In this document: piece after piece, positions 45,500-55,105 of the stretch | Position numbering within the stretch: position 1 is the stretch's first letter | Layout: each line of letters opens with the position of its first letter | Assembly: GCF_900640115.1 (NCBI RefSeq) | Contig: NZ_CAAAIW010000006.1 | Span: 1-64,000, forward strand | DNA from: Legionella yabuuchiae | Lineage (GTDB): Bacteria > Pseudomonadota > Gammaproteobacteria > Legionellales > Legionellaceae | Direction: 5' to 3' | Length of the DNA: 64,000 nt | Notes under the pieces: generated by a model | What the model saw: the letters and a program-made list of their open reading frames with translations, nothing else | Database searches by the model: none | Told to the model about the DNA's origin: nothing | Program-made: the position numbers and the translations under genes

Positions 45500-47866
45500 T
45501 TACGTCTGTTTCAACTGCATTTTTTTTAGGTTATACACCTGAACACAATTTTTACCTGATTTTTTGGCTTTATATAACGCATCATCTGCCGCTCGCATTA
45601 ATTCATCAGCGCTCACGGCATAATCTGGTGCGGTAGCTAGTCCTGCGGATAGATGAATTTGCGGTAGCGCTTCATCTTGGAATTGAATTCGTGTTGAATT
45701 AATTCGACTGATGATTTCATCAACACGGTTTTTTGCGGTTTCAGACTCTGCGTTAATAAATAGGATCACAAACTCATCACCACCGAACCGGCAAGGGATA
45801 TCACCGGCTCTTATACCCTGCTGCAATTCTTTTCCAATGAATTTGAGTACTTCATCACCAGCGTCATGGCCATATTGGTCATTACAGCTTTTAAAATCAT
45901 CGATATCGATGATGGCTAATGTAAGGAAATAATTATCGCGTTTTAATTGCTCTAGCTCACGAGGTAAGGTTTCGTCGAGATAGCGGCGATTATAAAGTCC
46001 TGTTAAGCCATCACGCGTCGCTTGGTGTCTTAGGGCTTCACGAAGATGAATGTTGGCTAACGCTAACTTTATGTTTTCACTAAACGTAATGGCTAATTGT
46101 TTTTTATTGCCTAAGGATTCACCTTTGGGGCAAGAGATGGTTAATAATCCTATGGTGTTTTCATTTACCAACAAAGGAAAGTCTGTATAACTCCCTGAGG
46201 GTGGGGTTTGAAAATGACTGCACAGCATGGAATGTTCGGGATACTTAATATGATAAATATTTCCATTACGTAAAGCCCAACACTCTTTACGCAAAAACTC
46301 GGTTTTTAAGTTGTGATCCTCTCCCCATTGATAAAGCGTTTCCATTGTCTCATTGTTATGATTATACATGGCTAAACCGCCGCTTAATTCTGAAAATAAA
46401 TTTTTAGCGGTAATAAAAATGATTTCATAGGCTTCTTCGGCATTGTGACAAGTCAAAAGCATCTCGTTCATTTTATTTAAGTACGCATTTTCTTTATCGC
46501 GTAGCTTTAACACCACTAAGGCATTAGACATTTGTTTATGCATTTGAGCTTTTTCTTGCTCATCATGCTTCCAACGACTGATGTCGTTAATTTGGGTGAT
46601 GAGACCGTTAGGGTTGCCTTGATGATCCAGGATTAAAGATTCACTGAGCAGACACCATAAGGTTGATCCATGCTTGTGAACCAATCGAACTTCCTGCTGC
46701 TTTGATTCAATTTTCCCATGAATAAGTTGTTGTTCTGTCTCTTCAACAAGGGTTATATCATCGGGATGAATGAGGTTGCTATTGGTAAGCTCTTTCATTT
46801 CTTTGGGGGAATAACCGAGGAGGTCGCTTAAGGATTGATTGGCTTGCAAAACGGTTCCGTCCAATCCACGAATCGCCATGCCAATGGGGGCGCATTCCAA
46901 GGCATTGCGAAATCGTGCTTCGCTTTTGCTTAACAAATTAACCAGATGTTCTCGTTCGTCAATATCATCCTCAATATGCGCACACATGGTATTCATGGTC
47001 TCGCCTAAAATTTCCAGCTCATTTTTTGATTCAATTTTGTTTCGAATGTTATAATTACCAAGACTGACCATTTCAGCTTGGTGACGTAGTTTTGCAATTG
47101 GTTTGGCAACGTTTTGTTTTGTATAACGATAGATTATGAGACAAAGAACTAGGGCCAACAATAAAATAAGCTGGATAGTTAAAAAAACAAATTGCTGTTT
47201 TTTTTGCAACTGATTAAGTCCTTCTGCCGTTCTTAAATCAACTGCGAGCTGAAATTGCTCAAGCGGTTCTAAAAACTCGGATTTGGTTTCAAGGTATAAT
47301 GAACTATGTAAGAGATTTCGTGCTTTAGACATGGGTGAGTTTGTTGAAATATTATTGACGCCACCCTTGCTTTGATCCATTAAATCGATTGCTTCTTGTT
47401 CCATATTGGTTAGGGCGTTAGTTTTGGCTTTTGCTTTTTTGAGAAGCGTAAGTTCATAATCAGTAAAACCTAACTGCTCTATTTGGTTTTTGATGCGTAA
47501 TGAGGGAGGAATGGGCTGATGGGGAACTTTTCCTCCTATGACATAATCCCAATAAAATGGCGAATAGTTGGGGGGAGGTGGCACTTTACCATCACGTATA
47601 GCCAGCAAATCATAAAAATAGTCTCTATATTTTTTCTTACCGGTTAGGGTATAAAGACGCGCAATCTTAGTTAGATTTTCCGAATTTTCTAGCAAAACTA
47701 AAATGGTTTTAATGGATTGATAACGGTTTTGCTCACTGGCAATGATTAGTCTTTGATTATAGAGGGCGTAAAACATTAAGAGATTTAAAATAAGAAGAAT
47801 TAGAAACGCTAATATCACAAATAAACGATAGAGGGAATTTATCGAATGCGCTTTCATAAAGCTCAT
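45500..47866 (-). CDS. Membrane diguanylate cyclase with HAMP, PAS and GAF domains
   Basis: The 788-residue protein has membrane helices at about 15-37 and 228-248 enclosing a periplasmic sensor. A HAMP domain (about 250-300), a PAS domain (about 310-440, with IGMAIRGLDGTVLQANQSLSDLLGY in part), a GAF-like domain (about 460-605) and a C-terminal GGDEF domain (about 620-780) follow. The active motif FGGDEF is intact. RAGD lies five residues before it, so the inhibitory I-site is present. It should make cyclic di-GMP. MshE at 21.8 kb has a domain of the kind that binds this messenger. Confidence 0.94.
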   Translation of the reverse strand: MSFMKAHSINSLYRLFVILAFLILLILNLLMFYALYNQRLIIASEQNRYQSIKTILVLLENSENLTKIARLYTLTGKKKYRDYFYDLLAIRDGKVPPPPNYSPFYWDYVIGGKVPHQPIPPSLRIKNQIEQLGFTDYELTLLKKAKAKTNALTNMEQEAIDLMDQSKGGVNNISTNSPMSKARNLLHSSLYLETKSEFLEPLEQFQLAVDLRTAEGLNQLQKKQQFVFLTIQLILLLALVLCLIIYRYTKQNVAKPIAKLRHQAEMVSLGNYNIRNKIESKNELEILGETMNTMCAHIEDDIDEREHLVNLLSKSEARFRNALECAPIGMAIRGLDGTVLQANQSLSDLLGYSPKEMKELTNSNLIHPDDITLVEETEQQLIHGKIESKQQEVRLVHKHGSTLWCLLSESLILDHQGNPNGLITQINDISRWKHDEQEKAQMHKQMSNALVVLKLRDKENAYLNKMNEMLLTCHNAEEAYEIIFITAKNLFSELSGGLAMYNHNNETMETLYQWGEDHNLKTEFLRKECWALRNGNIYHIKYPEHSMLCSHFQTPPSGSYTDFPLLVNENTIGLLTISCPKGESLGNKKQLAITFSENIKLALANIHLREALRHQATRDGLTGLYNRRYLDETLPRELEQLKRDNYFLTLAIIDIDDFKSCNDQYGHDAGDEVLKFIGKELQQGIRAGDIPCRFGGDEFVILFINAESETAKNRVDEIISRINSTRIQFQDEALPQIHLSAGLATAPDYAVSADELMRAADDALYKAKKSGKNCVQVYNLKKMQLKQT

Positions 47867-48150
47867 AGGCGCACTCCGTTTAAGTATTTTCTTATTCCCA
47901 TTATTCCGCCGTTTATAGTATAATTTTTACACTTCCACTGTAAACCTTAAGTATACCCAATTTAAAGTTTAGAATCTTCCATTTACCCTTTTGCCAAAAA
48001 TTGTCTACACTGGTAACTAGACTAGGCAAGGATCCTAAAGTTTTATTCTAACTCTGCCGATGCGGCATTATAAATGCAGTCAATAAATGGGGTAGCTTCA
48101 AGTCGAACAGATATGCCCCAGTTAACCAATAAGAATAAGAGGACTTGAAT

Positions 48151-49125
48151 ATGAAGAATCGGGGTAAGCTCATAGCAATGTTAGTTGGATTAGCGCTCAC
48201 ACCGTTAACTTATGCAGATAGTCAAAATTGGAATCGCTGGGTGGCGGAAGTTCGGGAAGAAGCACTTCAACAAGGGATTTCACCCGTCACATTTGATAAA
48301 GCGTTTGCAAATATCCATGAACCTAGCCGCCGAGTCAAAAGCCTTTCTCGCTCGCAGCCAGAACATCGTTTAACGTATACCAAGTATCGTGACTCTCGTG
48401 TTGATAATTATCGCATTATCATGGGTCGAAAAAAATATAAGCAAAATAAAGAGTTGGCTGATCAAATAGCAGCGCGATATGGTGTTGACCCTTGCTTTAT
48501 CATGTCCTTCTGGGGAATGGAGACCAGCTATGGCAGTTATATGGGAAATTTCCCCGTGATTAATTCATTGGCAACGCTAGCTTATGACTCAAATCGACAG
48601 GATTTCTTTAGAAAGCAATTATTCTATGCGCTGCATATTTTAAATGATGGCCATGTAACGCTAGATCGATTCAAAGGGGAATGGGCCGGTGCTTCCGGAC
48701 AGCCGCAATTCCTTCCTTCAAGCTGGATGAAATTCGCACAAGATTATGACGGCGATGGTCGCAAAGATATTTGGGATTCAAAAGCGGATGTGTTCGCATC
48801 CATTGCCAATTATATGAAACAAAATGGTTGGCAAACGGGAGAGCCTTGGGCCATTCGCGTGAAGCTGCCTTCAAACTTTGATAAATCGTTGGAAGGAAAG
48901 TCCACCGTTAAATCAGTAAAAGAGTGGAATGAAATGGGGGTTCGGACCAACGATGGCAAGCCTTTACCGTATCAAAATCTGCAAGCGAGTATTATTCAAC
49001 CCTATGGTGGGCCAGTATTTCTAGCGTTTCCGAACTATAAGATGATTTTGCGCTACAATAACTCGATTTATTATGCGGGTGCAATTGGTTACCTCGCTGA
49101 TAAAATTTGCAATCGCCATGACTGA
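48151..49125 (+). CDS. Lytic murein transglycosylase (MltB type)
   Basis: The protein has 324 residues from the ATG at 48151 (AGAGGA upstream; the TTG at 48145 is less likely). A signal peptide (LIAMLVGLALTPLTYA) is followed by a glycoside hydrolase family 103 domain. The catalytic Glu lies in SFWGMETSYGSYMG (about 125), and the conserved EWAGASGQPQFLPSSW follows. It cleaves peptidoglycan to anhydro-muropeptides. No lipobox is seen, so it resembles soluble Slt35-like forms. It overlaps the methionine sulfoxide reductase gene by 8 bases. Confidence 0.94.
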   Translation: MKNRGKLIAMLVGLALTPLTYADSQNWNRWVAEVREEALQQGISPVTFDKAFANIHEPSRRVKSLSRSQPEHRLTYTKYRDSRVDNYRIIMGRKKYKQNKELADQIAARYGVDPCFIMSFWGMETSYGSYMGNFPVINSLATLAYDSNRQDFFRKQLFYALHILNDGHVTLDRFKGEWAGASGQPQFLPSSWMKFAQDYDGDGRKDIWDSKADVFASIANYMKQNGWQTGEPWAIRVKLPSNFDKSLEGKSTVKSVKEWNEMGVRTNDGKPLPYQNLQASIIQPYGGPVFLAFPNYKMILRYNNSIYYAGAIGYLADKICNRHD

Positions 49126-49987
49126 GTATACGGATAAAAGAGCGAGTTTGCCGCCTGATGTGATGAATATTGTTATGAATAAGGCAACAGAACCGCCTCA
49201 TTCTGGTCAATGCAATATTGTGGCTAATTACGGAACTTATTTGTGCCGGCGTTGTGGGCTGGCACTGTTTCGTGCTGACAGCCAGTTTACCAGTGGTTGT
49301 GGATGGCCAAGTTTTGACGAAGACATTCAAGGTAATGTACAAGAAGCTATTGATCCAGACGGACATAGAACCGAGATTCTTTGCCATCGGTGTGGAATTC
49401 ATTTAGGACATGTATTCATTGGCGAGCGGCTAACGCCCAAAAATAAGCGTTATTGTGTGAATTCCGCGTCTATTGATTTTGTTAACCACATTAAGGTTCG
49501 CGACTCCGATGAAGCGATCGTGGCTGGTGGATGTTTTTGGGGGGTAGAATATTATCTGCAAGAGTTGCCAGGAGTGCTCAAGGTTGAATCAGGTTATACC
49601 GGAGGCCATACCGATGAACCATCTTATGATGAGGTATGTGCTGGCAATACTGGTCATTATGAAGCCGTGCGTGTACTCTTTGACCTTGAAAAAACCAATT
49701 ACCTCACCGTAGTAAAGCGTTTTTTTGAAATTCACGATCCCACGCAACACACTGGCCAAGGCCCGGATATTGGTTCCCAATATCAAAGCGCAATTTTTTA
49801 TTTTAATAAGCAACAACAAGAAAACGCAGAGAATTTAATTCGGCAATTAAAAGCCAGAGGATATGATATAGCTACAAGACTTCTTCCTGCCCAGCCCTTC
49901 TGGAAAGCTGAGGAATATCATCAGAATTATTATCAAAAACATAATAAAACCCCATATTGCCATCGCGTGGTTAAGCGATTTGAATAA
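49118..49987 (+). CDS. Bifunctional methionine sulfoxide reductase (MsrB-MsrA)
   Basis: From the ATG at 49118 the protein has 289 residues. Residues 1-125 are MsrB, with zinc pairs CRRC and CHRC, GCGWPSF, HLGHVF and the catalytic Cys in RYCVNSAS. Residues 130-285 are MsrA, with GGCFWGVEYYL (catalytic Cys), YTGGHTDEPSYDEVCAG and GQGPDIGSQYQSAIFY. Together they repair both methionine sulfoxide epimers. No signal peptide is seen, so it is cytoplasmic. A longer start at 49073 lies within the transglycosylase gene and is rejected. Confidence 0.95.
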   Translation: MTEYTDKRASLPPDVMNIVMNKATEPPHSGQCNIVANYGTYLCRRCGLALFRADSQFTSGCGWPSFDEDIQGNVQEAIDPDGHRTEILCHRCGIHLGHVFIGERLTPKNKRYCVNSASIDFVNHIKVRDSDEAIVAGGCFWGVEYYLQELPGVLKVESGYTGGHTDEPSYDEVCAGNTGHYEAVRVLFDLEKTNYLTVVKRFFEIHDPTQHTGQGPDIGSQYQSAIFYFNKQQQENAENLIRQLKARGYDIATRLLPAQPFWKAEEYHQNYYQKHNKTPYCHRVVKRFE

Positions 49988-50058
49988 CAGGTTTCAGGGG
50001 TAGGGGCTGTTTATGCTTTCCTGACTCCTTAAAGTTTTTCATTCAATCTCCGATAATA

Positions 50059-50141
50059 TATATACCTGTGATCTTTCAAAATGCGGCAGGGCAAAAAAGA
50101 AACCGCATAAATCACGCATTTTGAACGATCGATGGTATATA
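50059..50141. repeat. Palindromic mobile repeat, family 2, short copy D
   Basis: Left end TATATACCTGTGATCTTTC and right end GATCGATGGTATATA are imperfect inverted repeats. The left end is identical to that of copy C, and AAATGCG/CGCATTT extends the pairing. The 83-bp element looks like an internally deleted relative. It lies 55 bases before hspQ, so it may affect its promoter region. Confidence 0.7.
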
Positions 50142-50195
50142 TTTAAATCAGTTTATTCAAATAAATAGCAACCAACTTAAACATTGGAGAATCGC

Positions 50196-50507
50196 ATGAA
50201 TAAACAAGCCAGATATAATATTGGAGACCTTGTCATTCATAAACGTCAAGGATATCGGGCTGTTGTAATCGATGTGGATCCCTTGTTTCAAGCATGCGGC
50301 CGTTACAATCCTCAGGCGATAAAGCGAGGATTTGAAACGCGTGATCCTTGGTATCGTTTGTTAGTCGATGACAGCACGCAAATGACCTATGTTGAAGAGG
50401 GGTTGCTTCTACCGGATAATAGTGAACAAGTGATTAATAATCCCAATGTTGAAGCGTATTTAGTGGTTAAAAAGGGTCAGTATCAAAGCAACAACAAAAA
50501 GCATTAA
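50196..50507 (+). CDS. hspQ: Heat shock protein HspQ
   Basis: The protein has 103 residues from the ATG at 50196 (GGAG upstream). It matches the HspQ/YccV hemimethylated-DNA-binding fold: YNIGDLVIHKRQGYRAVVID, then DPWYRLLVDD and TYVEEGLLLPD. In E. coli HspQ is a specificity factor for Lon and influences DnaA stability. The C-terminal tail is basic and polar. No clear heat-shock promoter could be assigned; a mobile repeat lies just upstream. Confidence 0.93.
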   Translation: MNKQARYNIGDLVIHKRQGYRAVVIDVDPLFQACGRYNPQAIKRGFETRDPWYRLLVDDSTQMTYVEEGLLLPDNSEQVINNPNVEAYLVVKKGQYQSNNKKH

Positions 50508-50632
50508 CTTGCCACCTATTGGTTTAAGGCACATAACCCCAACGTTCTGTGCTTAAATCACAACGTCCACGCTGGAAGATAAAAATCATGAGAGATGTCG
50601 CGGTCAGAGACGCAATACAACGAGGTAGCGAT

Positions 50633-50827
50633 TTACGTTGATCGTGCCATTACAATAAGAAGTGCAACAAAACAAATCAATAATATGGCTAAAATCCCCA
50701 TGGTAAAAAAACTTTTGCTCAATGACTCACGGCTTAATGTTTCTGGCCGAGCGCGAATGTATCGATATAAAATCCAGATAATAACGCCCGCTGCAATGAG
50801 GCCTAGTACTTGATACAATGTTTCCAT
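50633..50827 (-). CDS. Small two-helix membrane protein, unknown function
   Basis: The 64-residue protein has two hydrophobic segments (LIAAGVIIWILYRYI, about 9-24; MGILAILLICFVALLIVM, about 43-60) joined by a basic polar loop. GGGAGGGTGACCC precedes the ATG, so GGAGGG serves as ribosome binding site. No family is recognised. It is transcribed away from the 68-bp palindrome at 50863. Confidence 0.65.
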   Translation of the reverse strand: METLYQVLGLIAAGVIIWILYRYIRARPETLSRESLSKSFFTMGILAILLICFVALLIVMARST

Positions 50828-50862
50828 GGGTCACCCTCCCAATATAATTAATCTACTGTTAA

Positions 50863-50930
50863 ACTAGGGTCTATTGACATTTCACTTGCCGCCTACGTAG
50901 GCGGCAAGTGAAATGTCAATAGACCCTAGT
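50863..50930. repeat. Perfect 68-bp palindrome
   Basis: The sequence is its own reverse complement over 68 bases, with 34-base arms meeting at TAC|GTA and no loop. The outer ends are ACTAGGGTCTATTGAC and its complement; the centre is GCCGCC-TACGTA-GGCGGC. It could form a cruciform or a very strong hairpin in RNA. It lies after the flavin reductase gene and before the small membrane protein gene, both leftward, so it may end the ubiD-reductase transcript. Confidence 0.9.
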
Positions 50931-50960
50931 CAAGAAAAGCGCTTACCAAAGTTTTTCCTG

Positions 50961-51650
50961 TTAAGCGTTTTCAAAATCAAACGCATCTGAAAACATAATC
51001 TCCCGCTTGACTTCATGATCCATTAAATAATCTCGAGTGCCGTAGACCATATCAAATGGCCCAGCAATTACAATTTGCCAATCATTGATATTCATAGCAT
51101 GACGTTTATAGGCCATTGAAGCTAACGTTTCTTTGCTGGTTGAGGTTACATGGGAAAAATATTGAAATTGTGGGACATGGGTTTGCCAGTGGCGTACACG
51201 CTCATCCATGTACAAATCGCTTTGTGATCGTGCTCCCCAGAATAATTCAAACGATCGCTTTGAATCTTCTGCCAAGAGATGCTCTATCATGGCCTTAATT
51301 GGGGCAAATCCAGTGCCAGCCGCTAAAAATAGGATAGGTTTTTTAGGATCAAGGGCGCGAATATGACAGGTTCCCATCGGAACATTTAACTCTAACGCCC
51401 CCATTCTTTTAATTTCTGCTAATAAAGATTGGCTGTATGGATTATCTTGACTATGACGAATGTGCATTTCATAGGAATGGGAACCTAAGGGAGCATTAGC
51501 GATGGAGTAGCTGAACGCTTCGTTGTTTAACAAAATTTGCAAGTACTGGCCGGCCTCATAATCGATAAAGCACTCAGGTTTTAAAACTAACTGCAATATG
51601 CTATTCGTTAAAGGAGAGATGCGCTCGATCTGAGCAGTGGTTCGAGTCAT
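50961..51650 (-). CDS. fre: NAD(P)H-flavin reductase (Fre/LuxG-like)
   Basis: The 229-residue ferredoxin-reductase-type protein has an FAD-binding barrel ([10 protein letters not shown], about 48-57) and an NAD-binding domain with [20 protein letters not shown], then [11 protein letters not shown] and [11 protein letters not shown]. It supplies reduced flavin, which UbiX needs to make the prenylated FMN used by UbiD. It overlaps ubiD by 4 bases, and the same pair is linked in E. coli. Confidence 0.9.
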   Translation of the reverse strand: MTRTTAQIERISPLTNSILQLVLKPECFIDYEAGQYLQILLNNEAFSYSIANAPLGSHSYEMHIRHSQDNPYSQSLLAEIKRMGALELNVPMGTCHIRALDPKKPILFLAAGTGFAPIKAMIEHLLAEDSKRSFELFWGARSQSDLYMDERVRHWQTHVPQFQYFSHVTSTSKETLASMAYKRHAMNINDWQIVIAGPFDMVYGTRDYLMDHEVKREIMFSDAFDFENA

Positions 51651-53116
51651 GGTTCAATTCCCAGCTCTGGCCAATACGCTTCAACACGCGCTAACGTATC
51701 GGAATCCATCATAATAGGCTTGCCCCACTCTCGGGTTGTTTCACCCGGCCATTTATTGGTGGCATCCATCCCCATTTTAGAGCCCAGCCCAGAGATGGGG
51801 GATGCGAAATCCAAATAGTCAATGGGGGTGTTATCCATCATCACAGTATCACGCAAAGGATCCATGCGGGTGGTCATTGCCCAGATCACATCTTGCCAGT
51901 TGCGAGCGTTAACATCGTCATCACACACAATGACAAATTTTGTGTACATGAATTGCCTTAAAAAGGACCACACGGCCATCATAATGCGTTTCGCATGCCC
52001 TGGATATTGTTTTTTAATGGTAACCACCGCAAGACGATAAGAGCACCCCTCCGGCGGAAGATAAAAATCAACGATCTCAGGGAATTGTTTTTGCAGTAGT
52101 GGTACAAATACCTCGTTTAAGGCTAATCCAAGAATTGCCGGTTCATCGGGTGGACGACCAGTGTAGGTGCTGTGATAAATGGGATCTTCGCGGTGAGTAA
52201 TGCGGTCGACGGTAAAGACAGGAAAGGATTGGACTTCATTATAATAGCCCGTATGATCCCCAAAAGGGCCTTCAAGTGCTTCAACGCCAGGCTCAAGATA
52301 GCCTTCAAGAATAATTTCAGCACTGGCAGGAACATGCAAATCACTTCCTAAACAGTTTACTAAGTGTGTTCGTTGACCGCGCAACAGACCAGCAAAGGCA
52401 TATTCTGATAGTGTATCTGGAACCGGTGTTACCGCCGCTAAAATCGTCGCGGGATCCGCCCCTAAGGTAACGGCTATTGGAAACCGCTCACCGGGATAAG
52501 CTTTTTGCCAGGCTTGATAATCAAGTGCCCCGCCGCGATGGGAAAGCCAGCGCATGATTAGCTTATTCTTTCCAATCATTTGCTGGCGATAAATACCCAT
52601 ATTTTGGCGAGTTTGCTCGGGCCCTTTTGTGGTCACAAGCCCCCACGTGATGAGTGGGGCCGCATCCTCGGGCCAACAGGTTTGAATTGGGAGTTTGCTT
52701 AAATCAACGTCCTCTCCCTCGATAACATGCGTTTGACAATTGGCCTTATTGACGTACTTAGGGGCCATATTCAACGCTTGTTTTAACAGAGGAAGTTTAT
52801 TAAAGGCGTCTTTAAAGCCTTTTGGTGGCTCAGGTTCTTTAAGAGCCGCCAGTAAGGTTCCTATTTCACGTAAGGCATTAATATTTTCTTTGCCCATACC
52901 CAAAGCCACGCGTTCAACGGTACCAAATAAGTTCGTTAGTACGGGAATCGAGTGGTTTTTGGGGTGAGTGAATAACAAAGCTGGCCCACCGGCTTGTAAA
53001 ACGCGATCGCTGACTGCGGTCATCTCTAACTTAGGCGATACAGGATAATCAATACGTTTTAGCAGGCTTTGGCTTTCCAGTTGCGATATGAAATCGCGTA
53101 AATCTCCATAGTTCAT
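51647..53116 (-). CDS. ubiD: 3-octaprenyl-4-hydroxybenzoate decarboxylase UbiD
   Basis: The 489-residue prenylated-FMN decarboxylase of ubiquinone synthesis has [19 protein letters not shown] and [14 protein letters not shown]. The active-site region [14 protein letters not shown] is present, and so is [10 protein letters not shown] near the end. The length is that of E. coli UbiD. It lies between rho and the flavin reductase gene, all leftward, with 7 bases between rho and ubiD. Confidence 0.97.
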   Translation of the reverse strand: MNYGDLRDFISQLESQSLLKRIDYPVSPKLEMTAVSDRVLQAGGPALLFTHPKNHSIPVLTNLFGTVERVALGMGKENINALREIGTLLAALKEPEPPKGFKDAFNKLPLLKQALNMAPKYVNKANCQTHVIEGEDVDLSKLPIQTCWPEDAAPLITWGLVTTKGPEQTRQNMGIYRQQMIGKNKLIMRWLSHRGGALDYQAWQKAYPGERFPIAVTLGADPATILAAVTPVPDTLSEYAFAGLLRGQRTHLVNCLGSDLHVPASAEIILEGYLEPGVEALEGPFGDHTGYYNEVQSFPVFTVDRITHREDPIYHSTYTGRPPDEPAILGLALNEVFVPLLQKQFPEIVDFYLPPEGCSYRLAVVTIKKQYPGHAKRIMMAVWSFLRQFMYTKFVIVCDDDVNARNWQDVIWAMTTRMDPLRDTVMMDNTPIDYLDFASPISGLGSKMGMDATNKWPGETTREWGKPIMMDSDTLARVEAYWPELGIEP

Positions 53117-53123
53117 GCCCAGG

Positions 53124-54386
53124 TCATTCCTGTCGCTTCATAGCCTCAAAAAACTCAGCATTGGTTTTATGATTTTTCATGCGTTCGAGGAGGAACTCAA
53201 TGGCATCACACTCATCCATCGACTGAAGAATCTTACGTAATATCCAAGTGCGATGGAGTTCTTCAGGGCTTAATAACAGGTCTTCACGACGCGTTCCAGA
53301 GCGATTAATGTTAATCGCTGGGAAGACACGGCGTTCGGCAATACTGCGGCTTAAGTGAATTTCCATATTACCGGTTCCCTTGAACTCTTCGTAGATGACC
53401 TCATCCATTTTTGAGCCAGTATCTACTAGAGCGGTTGCAATAATGGTTAGGCTACCGCCTTCTTCAATATTTCGTGCCGCACCATACAAACGCTTAGGAC
53501 GCTGTAACGCATTGGCATCTACCCCTCCAGTTAAGACCTTACCTGAAGCGGGAACAACCGTGTTATAAGCTCTTGCTAAACGCGTAATAGAATCAAGAAG
53601 AATGACAACATCACGTTTATGCTCTACAAGTCGTTTCGCTTTTTCAATAACCATCTCTGCAACTTGCACGTGGCGGTTGGCAGGCTCATCAAAGGTACTG
53701 GCAACGACCTCGCCTTTCACTGAGCGCTGCATTTCAGTGACTTCTTCAGGGCGCTCGTCAATCAATAAAACGATTAAGTAGCAATCGGGATAGTTTTTCT
53801 CAATAGAATGGGCAATATTCTGCAGCATTAAGGTTTTACCGGCCTTGGGTGGAGAAACGATTAAACCACGTTGGCCTCGACCAAAAGGCGCGGCTAAATC
53901 AACCACGCGGGCGGTTAAATCTTCTGTGCTGCCATTGCCTTGCTCCATCACTAAGCGTTCAGTAGCAAATAGAGGGGTTAAGTTTTCGAAGAGAATTTTG
54001 CGCTTTGCGCTATCGGGTGCTTCAAAATTAATTTTATCAACTTTTAATAAGGCAAAGTAACGTTCGCTATCTTTAGGAGGGCGAATTTTGCCAGAAACCG
54101 TATCCCCTGTCCGAAGGCCAAATCGTCGGATTTGACTTGGAGAGACATAAATATCATCGGGTCCTGCAAGATAAGAACCATCAGAAGAGCGCAGAAAGCC
54201 AAAGCCATCTGATAATACTTCAACCACTCCGTCTCCATGAATATCTTCGCCCTTTAACGCATGAGCTTTAAGGATTGCAAAAATAATGTCTTGCTTACGC
54301 ATACGGGAGGTGTTGTCTACCCCAAGCTCTTGAGCAATGTTTACAAGCTCAGCGATAGGTAACTGCTTAAGTTCACTAAAATTCAT
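53124..54386 (-). CDS. rho: Transcription termination factor Rho
   Basis: From the ATG at 54386 the protein has 420 residues. It has the N-terminal helix bundle ([19 protein letters not shown]), the cold-shock-like RNA domain with GFLRS and [16 protein letters not shown], and the hexameric ATPase with Walker A PPKAGKT (about 180). [15 protein letters not shown] and the secondary RNA-binding Q/R loops ([10 protein letters not shown]) follow. It is the normal length. The order trxA-rho-ubiD is shared with other gammaproteobacteria. A leader of about 350 bases lies upstream. Confidence 0.98.
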   Translation of the reverse strand: MNFSELKQLPIAELVNIAQELGVDNTSRMRKQDIIFAILKAHALKGEDIHGDGVVEVLSDGFGFLRSSDGSYLAGPDDIYVSPSQIRRFGLRTGDTVSGKIRPPKDSERYFALLKVDKINFEAPDSAKRKILFENLTPLFATERLVMEQGNGSTEDLTARVVDLAAPFGRGQRGLIVSPPKAGKTLMLQNIAHSIEKNYPDCYLIVLLIDERPEEVTEMQRSVKGEVVASTFDEPANRHVQVAEMVIEKAKRLVEHKRDVVILLDSITRLARAYNTVVPASGKVLTGGVDANALQRPKRLYGAARNIEEGGSLTIIATALVDTGSKMDEVIYEEFKGTGNMEIHLSRSIAERRVFPAININRSGTRREDLLLSPEELHRTWILRKILQSMDECDAIEFLLERMKNHKTNAEFFEAMKRQE

Positions 54387-54570
54387 ACTTCTCACTTGAT
54401 GTGTTGTTAAATGAAATGGGTTTCCAGGATAGTTTTTACGGGAAGGACAGCTAGGAATACTGCTGCCTATGGTATCTTGCCTACAGCATTAACTGTAGCA
54501 ATATACCTAAGTTATTAATAGCTTATCATACCTCTCTTGTCAAATCTATATTTTTAATCTGTATAGCTCT

Positions 54571-54598
54571 GTACATGACAAAAATTGCGTTCATGTAC
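54571..54598. repeat. GTACATGAC hairpin, copy 1 (degenerate)
   Basis: GTACATGA pairs with TCATGTAC across an AT-rich loop containing CAAAAATTGC. It resembles the cleaner copies at 58710-58744 and 61058-61094. It lies downstream of trxA and upstream of rho. Confidence 0.55.
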
Positions 54599-54638
54599 GG
54601 GGGTGTACAGGACTAAAATTCCACTGAGCCAACGTGTC

Positions 54639-54714
54639 CGTAGCCCGGTTGCTTGCAACTGAGGTAAGTTTTATTTGTTTGACTTAATTCCCGGTTGCAA
54701 GCAACCGGGCTACG
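54639..54714. repeat. Palindromic repeat with 21-base arms
   Basis: The arms CGTAGCCCGGTTGCTTGC and the three bases after it are exactly complementary to the segment ending GCAACCGGGCTACG, with an AT-rich loop of about 34 bases. It is much richer in GC than its surroundings and sits 31 bases after the trxA stop. It may be an intergenic mobile palindrome or a transcription barrier. Confidence 0.8.
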
Positions 54715-54744
54715 ATGATTTTCAGGGTTGGTATTCGCGTTTGA

Positions 54745-55071
54745 TCAAATATTACTTTCAACAAATGCGCTTAATTGAGATTTAGAAAGCAATCCCATTT
54801 TAACCGCTTCAACCTGACCATTTTTAAAGAGAATCAACGTTGGAATACTCATTACGCCATATTTTGATGGAGCTTGTGGATTTTCATCAATGTTGATTTT
54901 TGCGAAGCTGACTTTATCGCTATTATTTGCAGCCACTTCTTCCAAAATAGGTCCTAAAGCACGGCAAGGCCCACACCATTCAGCCCAAAAATCGACTAAT
55001 ACTGGTCTGCCAGACTTTAAAACATCTTCTTCAAAGCTACCATCGGTTACGGTTTTAATGTGTTCGCTCAT
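54745..55071 (-). CDS. trxA: Thioredoxin 1
   Basis: The 108-residue protein has the active site WAEWCGPCRALGP (about 28-40) and the conserved cis-Pro in MSIPTLILFKNG. It reduces protein disulfides in the cytoplasm with NADPH-thioredoxin reductase. The length matches E. coli TrxA. It lies directly upstream of rho on the same strand, which is a common arrangement. Confidence 0.97.
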   Translation of the reverse strand: MSEHIKTVTDGSFEEDVLKSGRPVLVDFWAEWCGPCRALGPILEEVAANNSDKVSFAKINIDENPQAPSKYGVMSIPTLILFKNGQVEAVKMGLLSKSQLSAFVESNI

Positions 55072-55105
55072 GAGTAAAAACCTCTTTTAATTATTCTAGA
55101 TGTCA

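Larger units (their letters stand above)
54387..54744. promoter_or_regulatory. rho leader and trxA 3' region with inverted repeats
   Basis: No gene is seen. CTACAG-CATTAA-CTGTAG (54481-54498) is a perfect hairpin about 95 bases before rho; in E. coli rho has an attenuated leader, so this may be regulatory. GTACATGA/TCATGTAC (54571-54598) and a larger palindrome (54639-54714) lie nearer trxA and are described separately. Confidence 0.4.

Noticed and set aside
47952-47970. GTATACCCAATTTAAAG, similar to an end of repeat family 1
   Set aside because: Only the first bases agree and no matching opposite end was found, so it is probably chance in AT-rich DNA.
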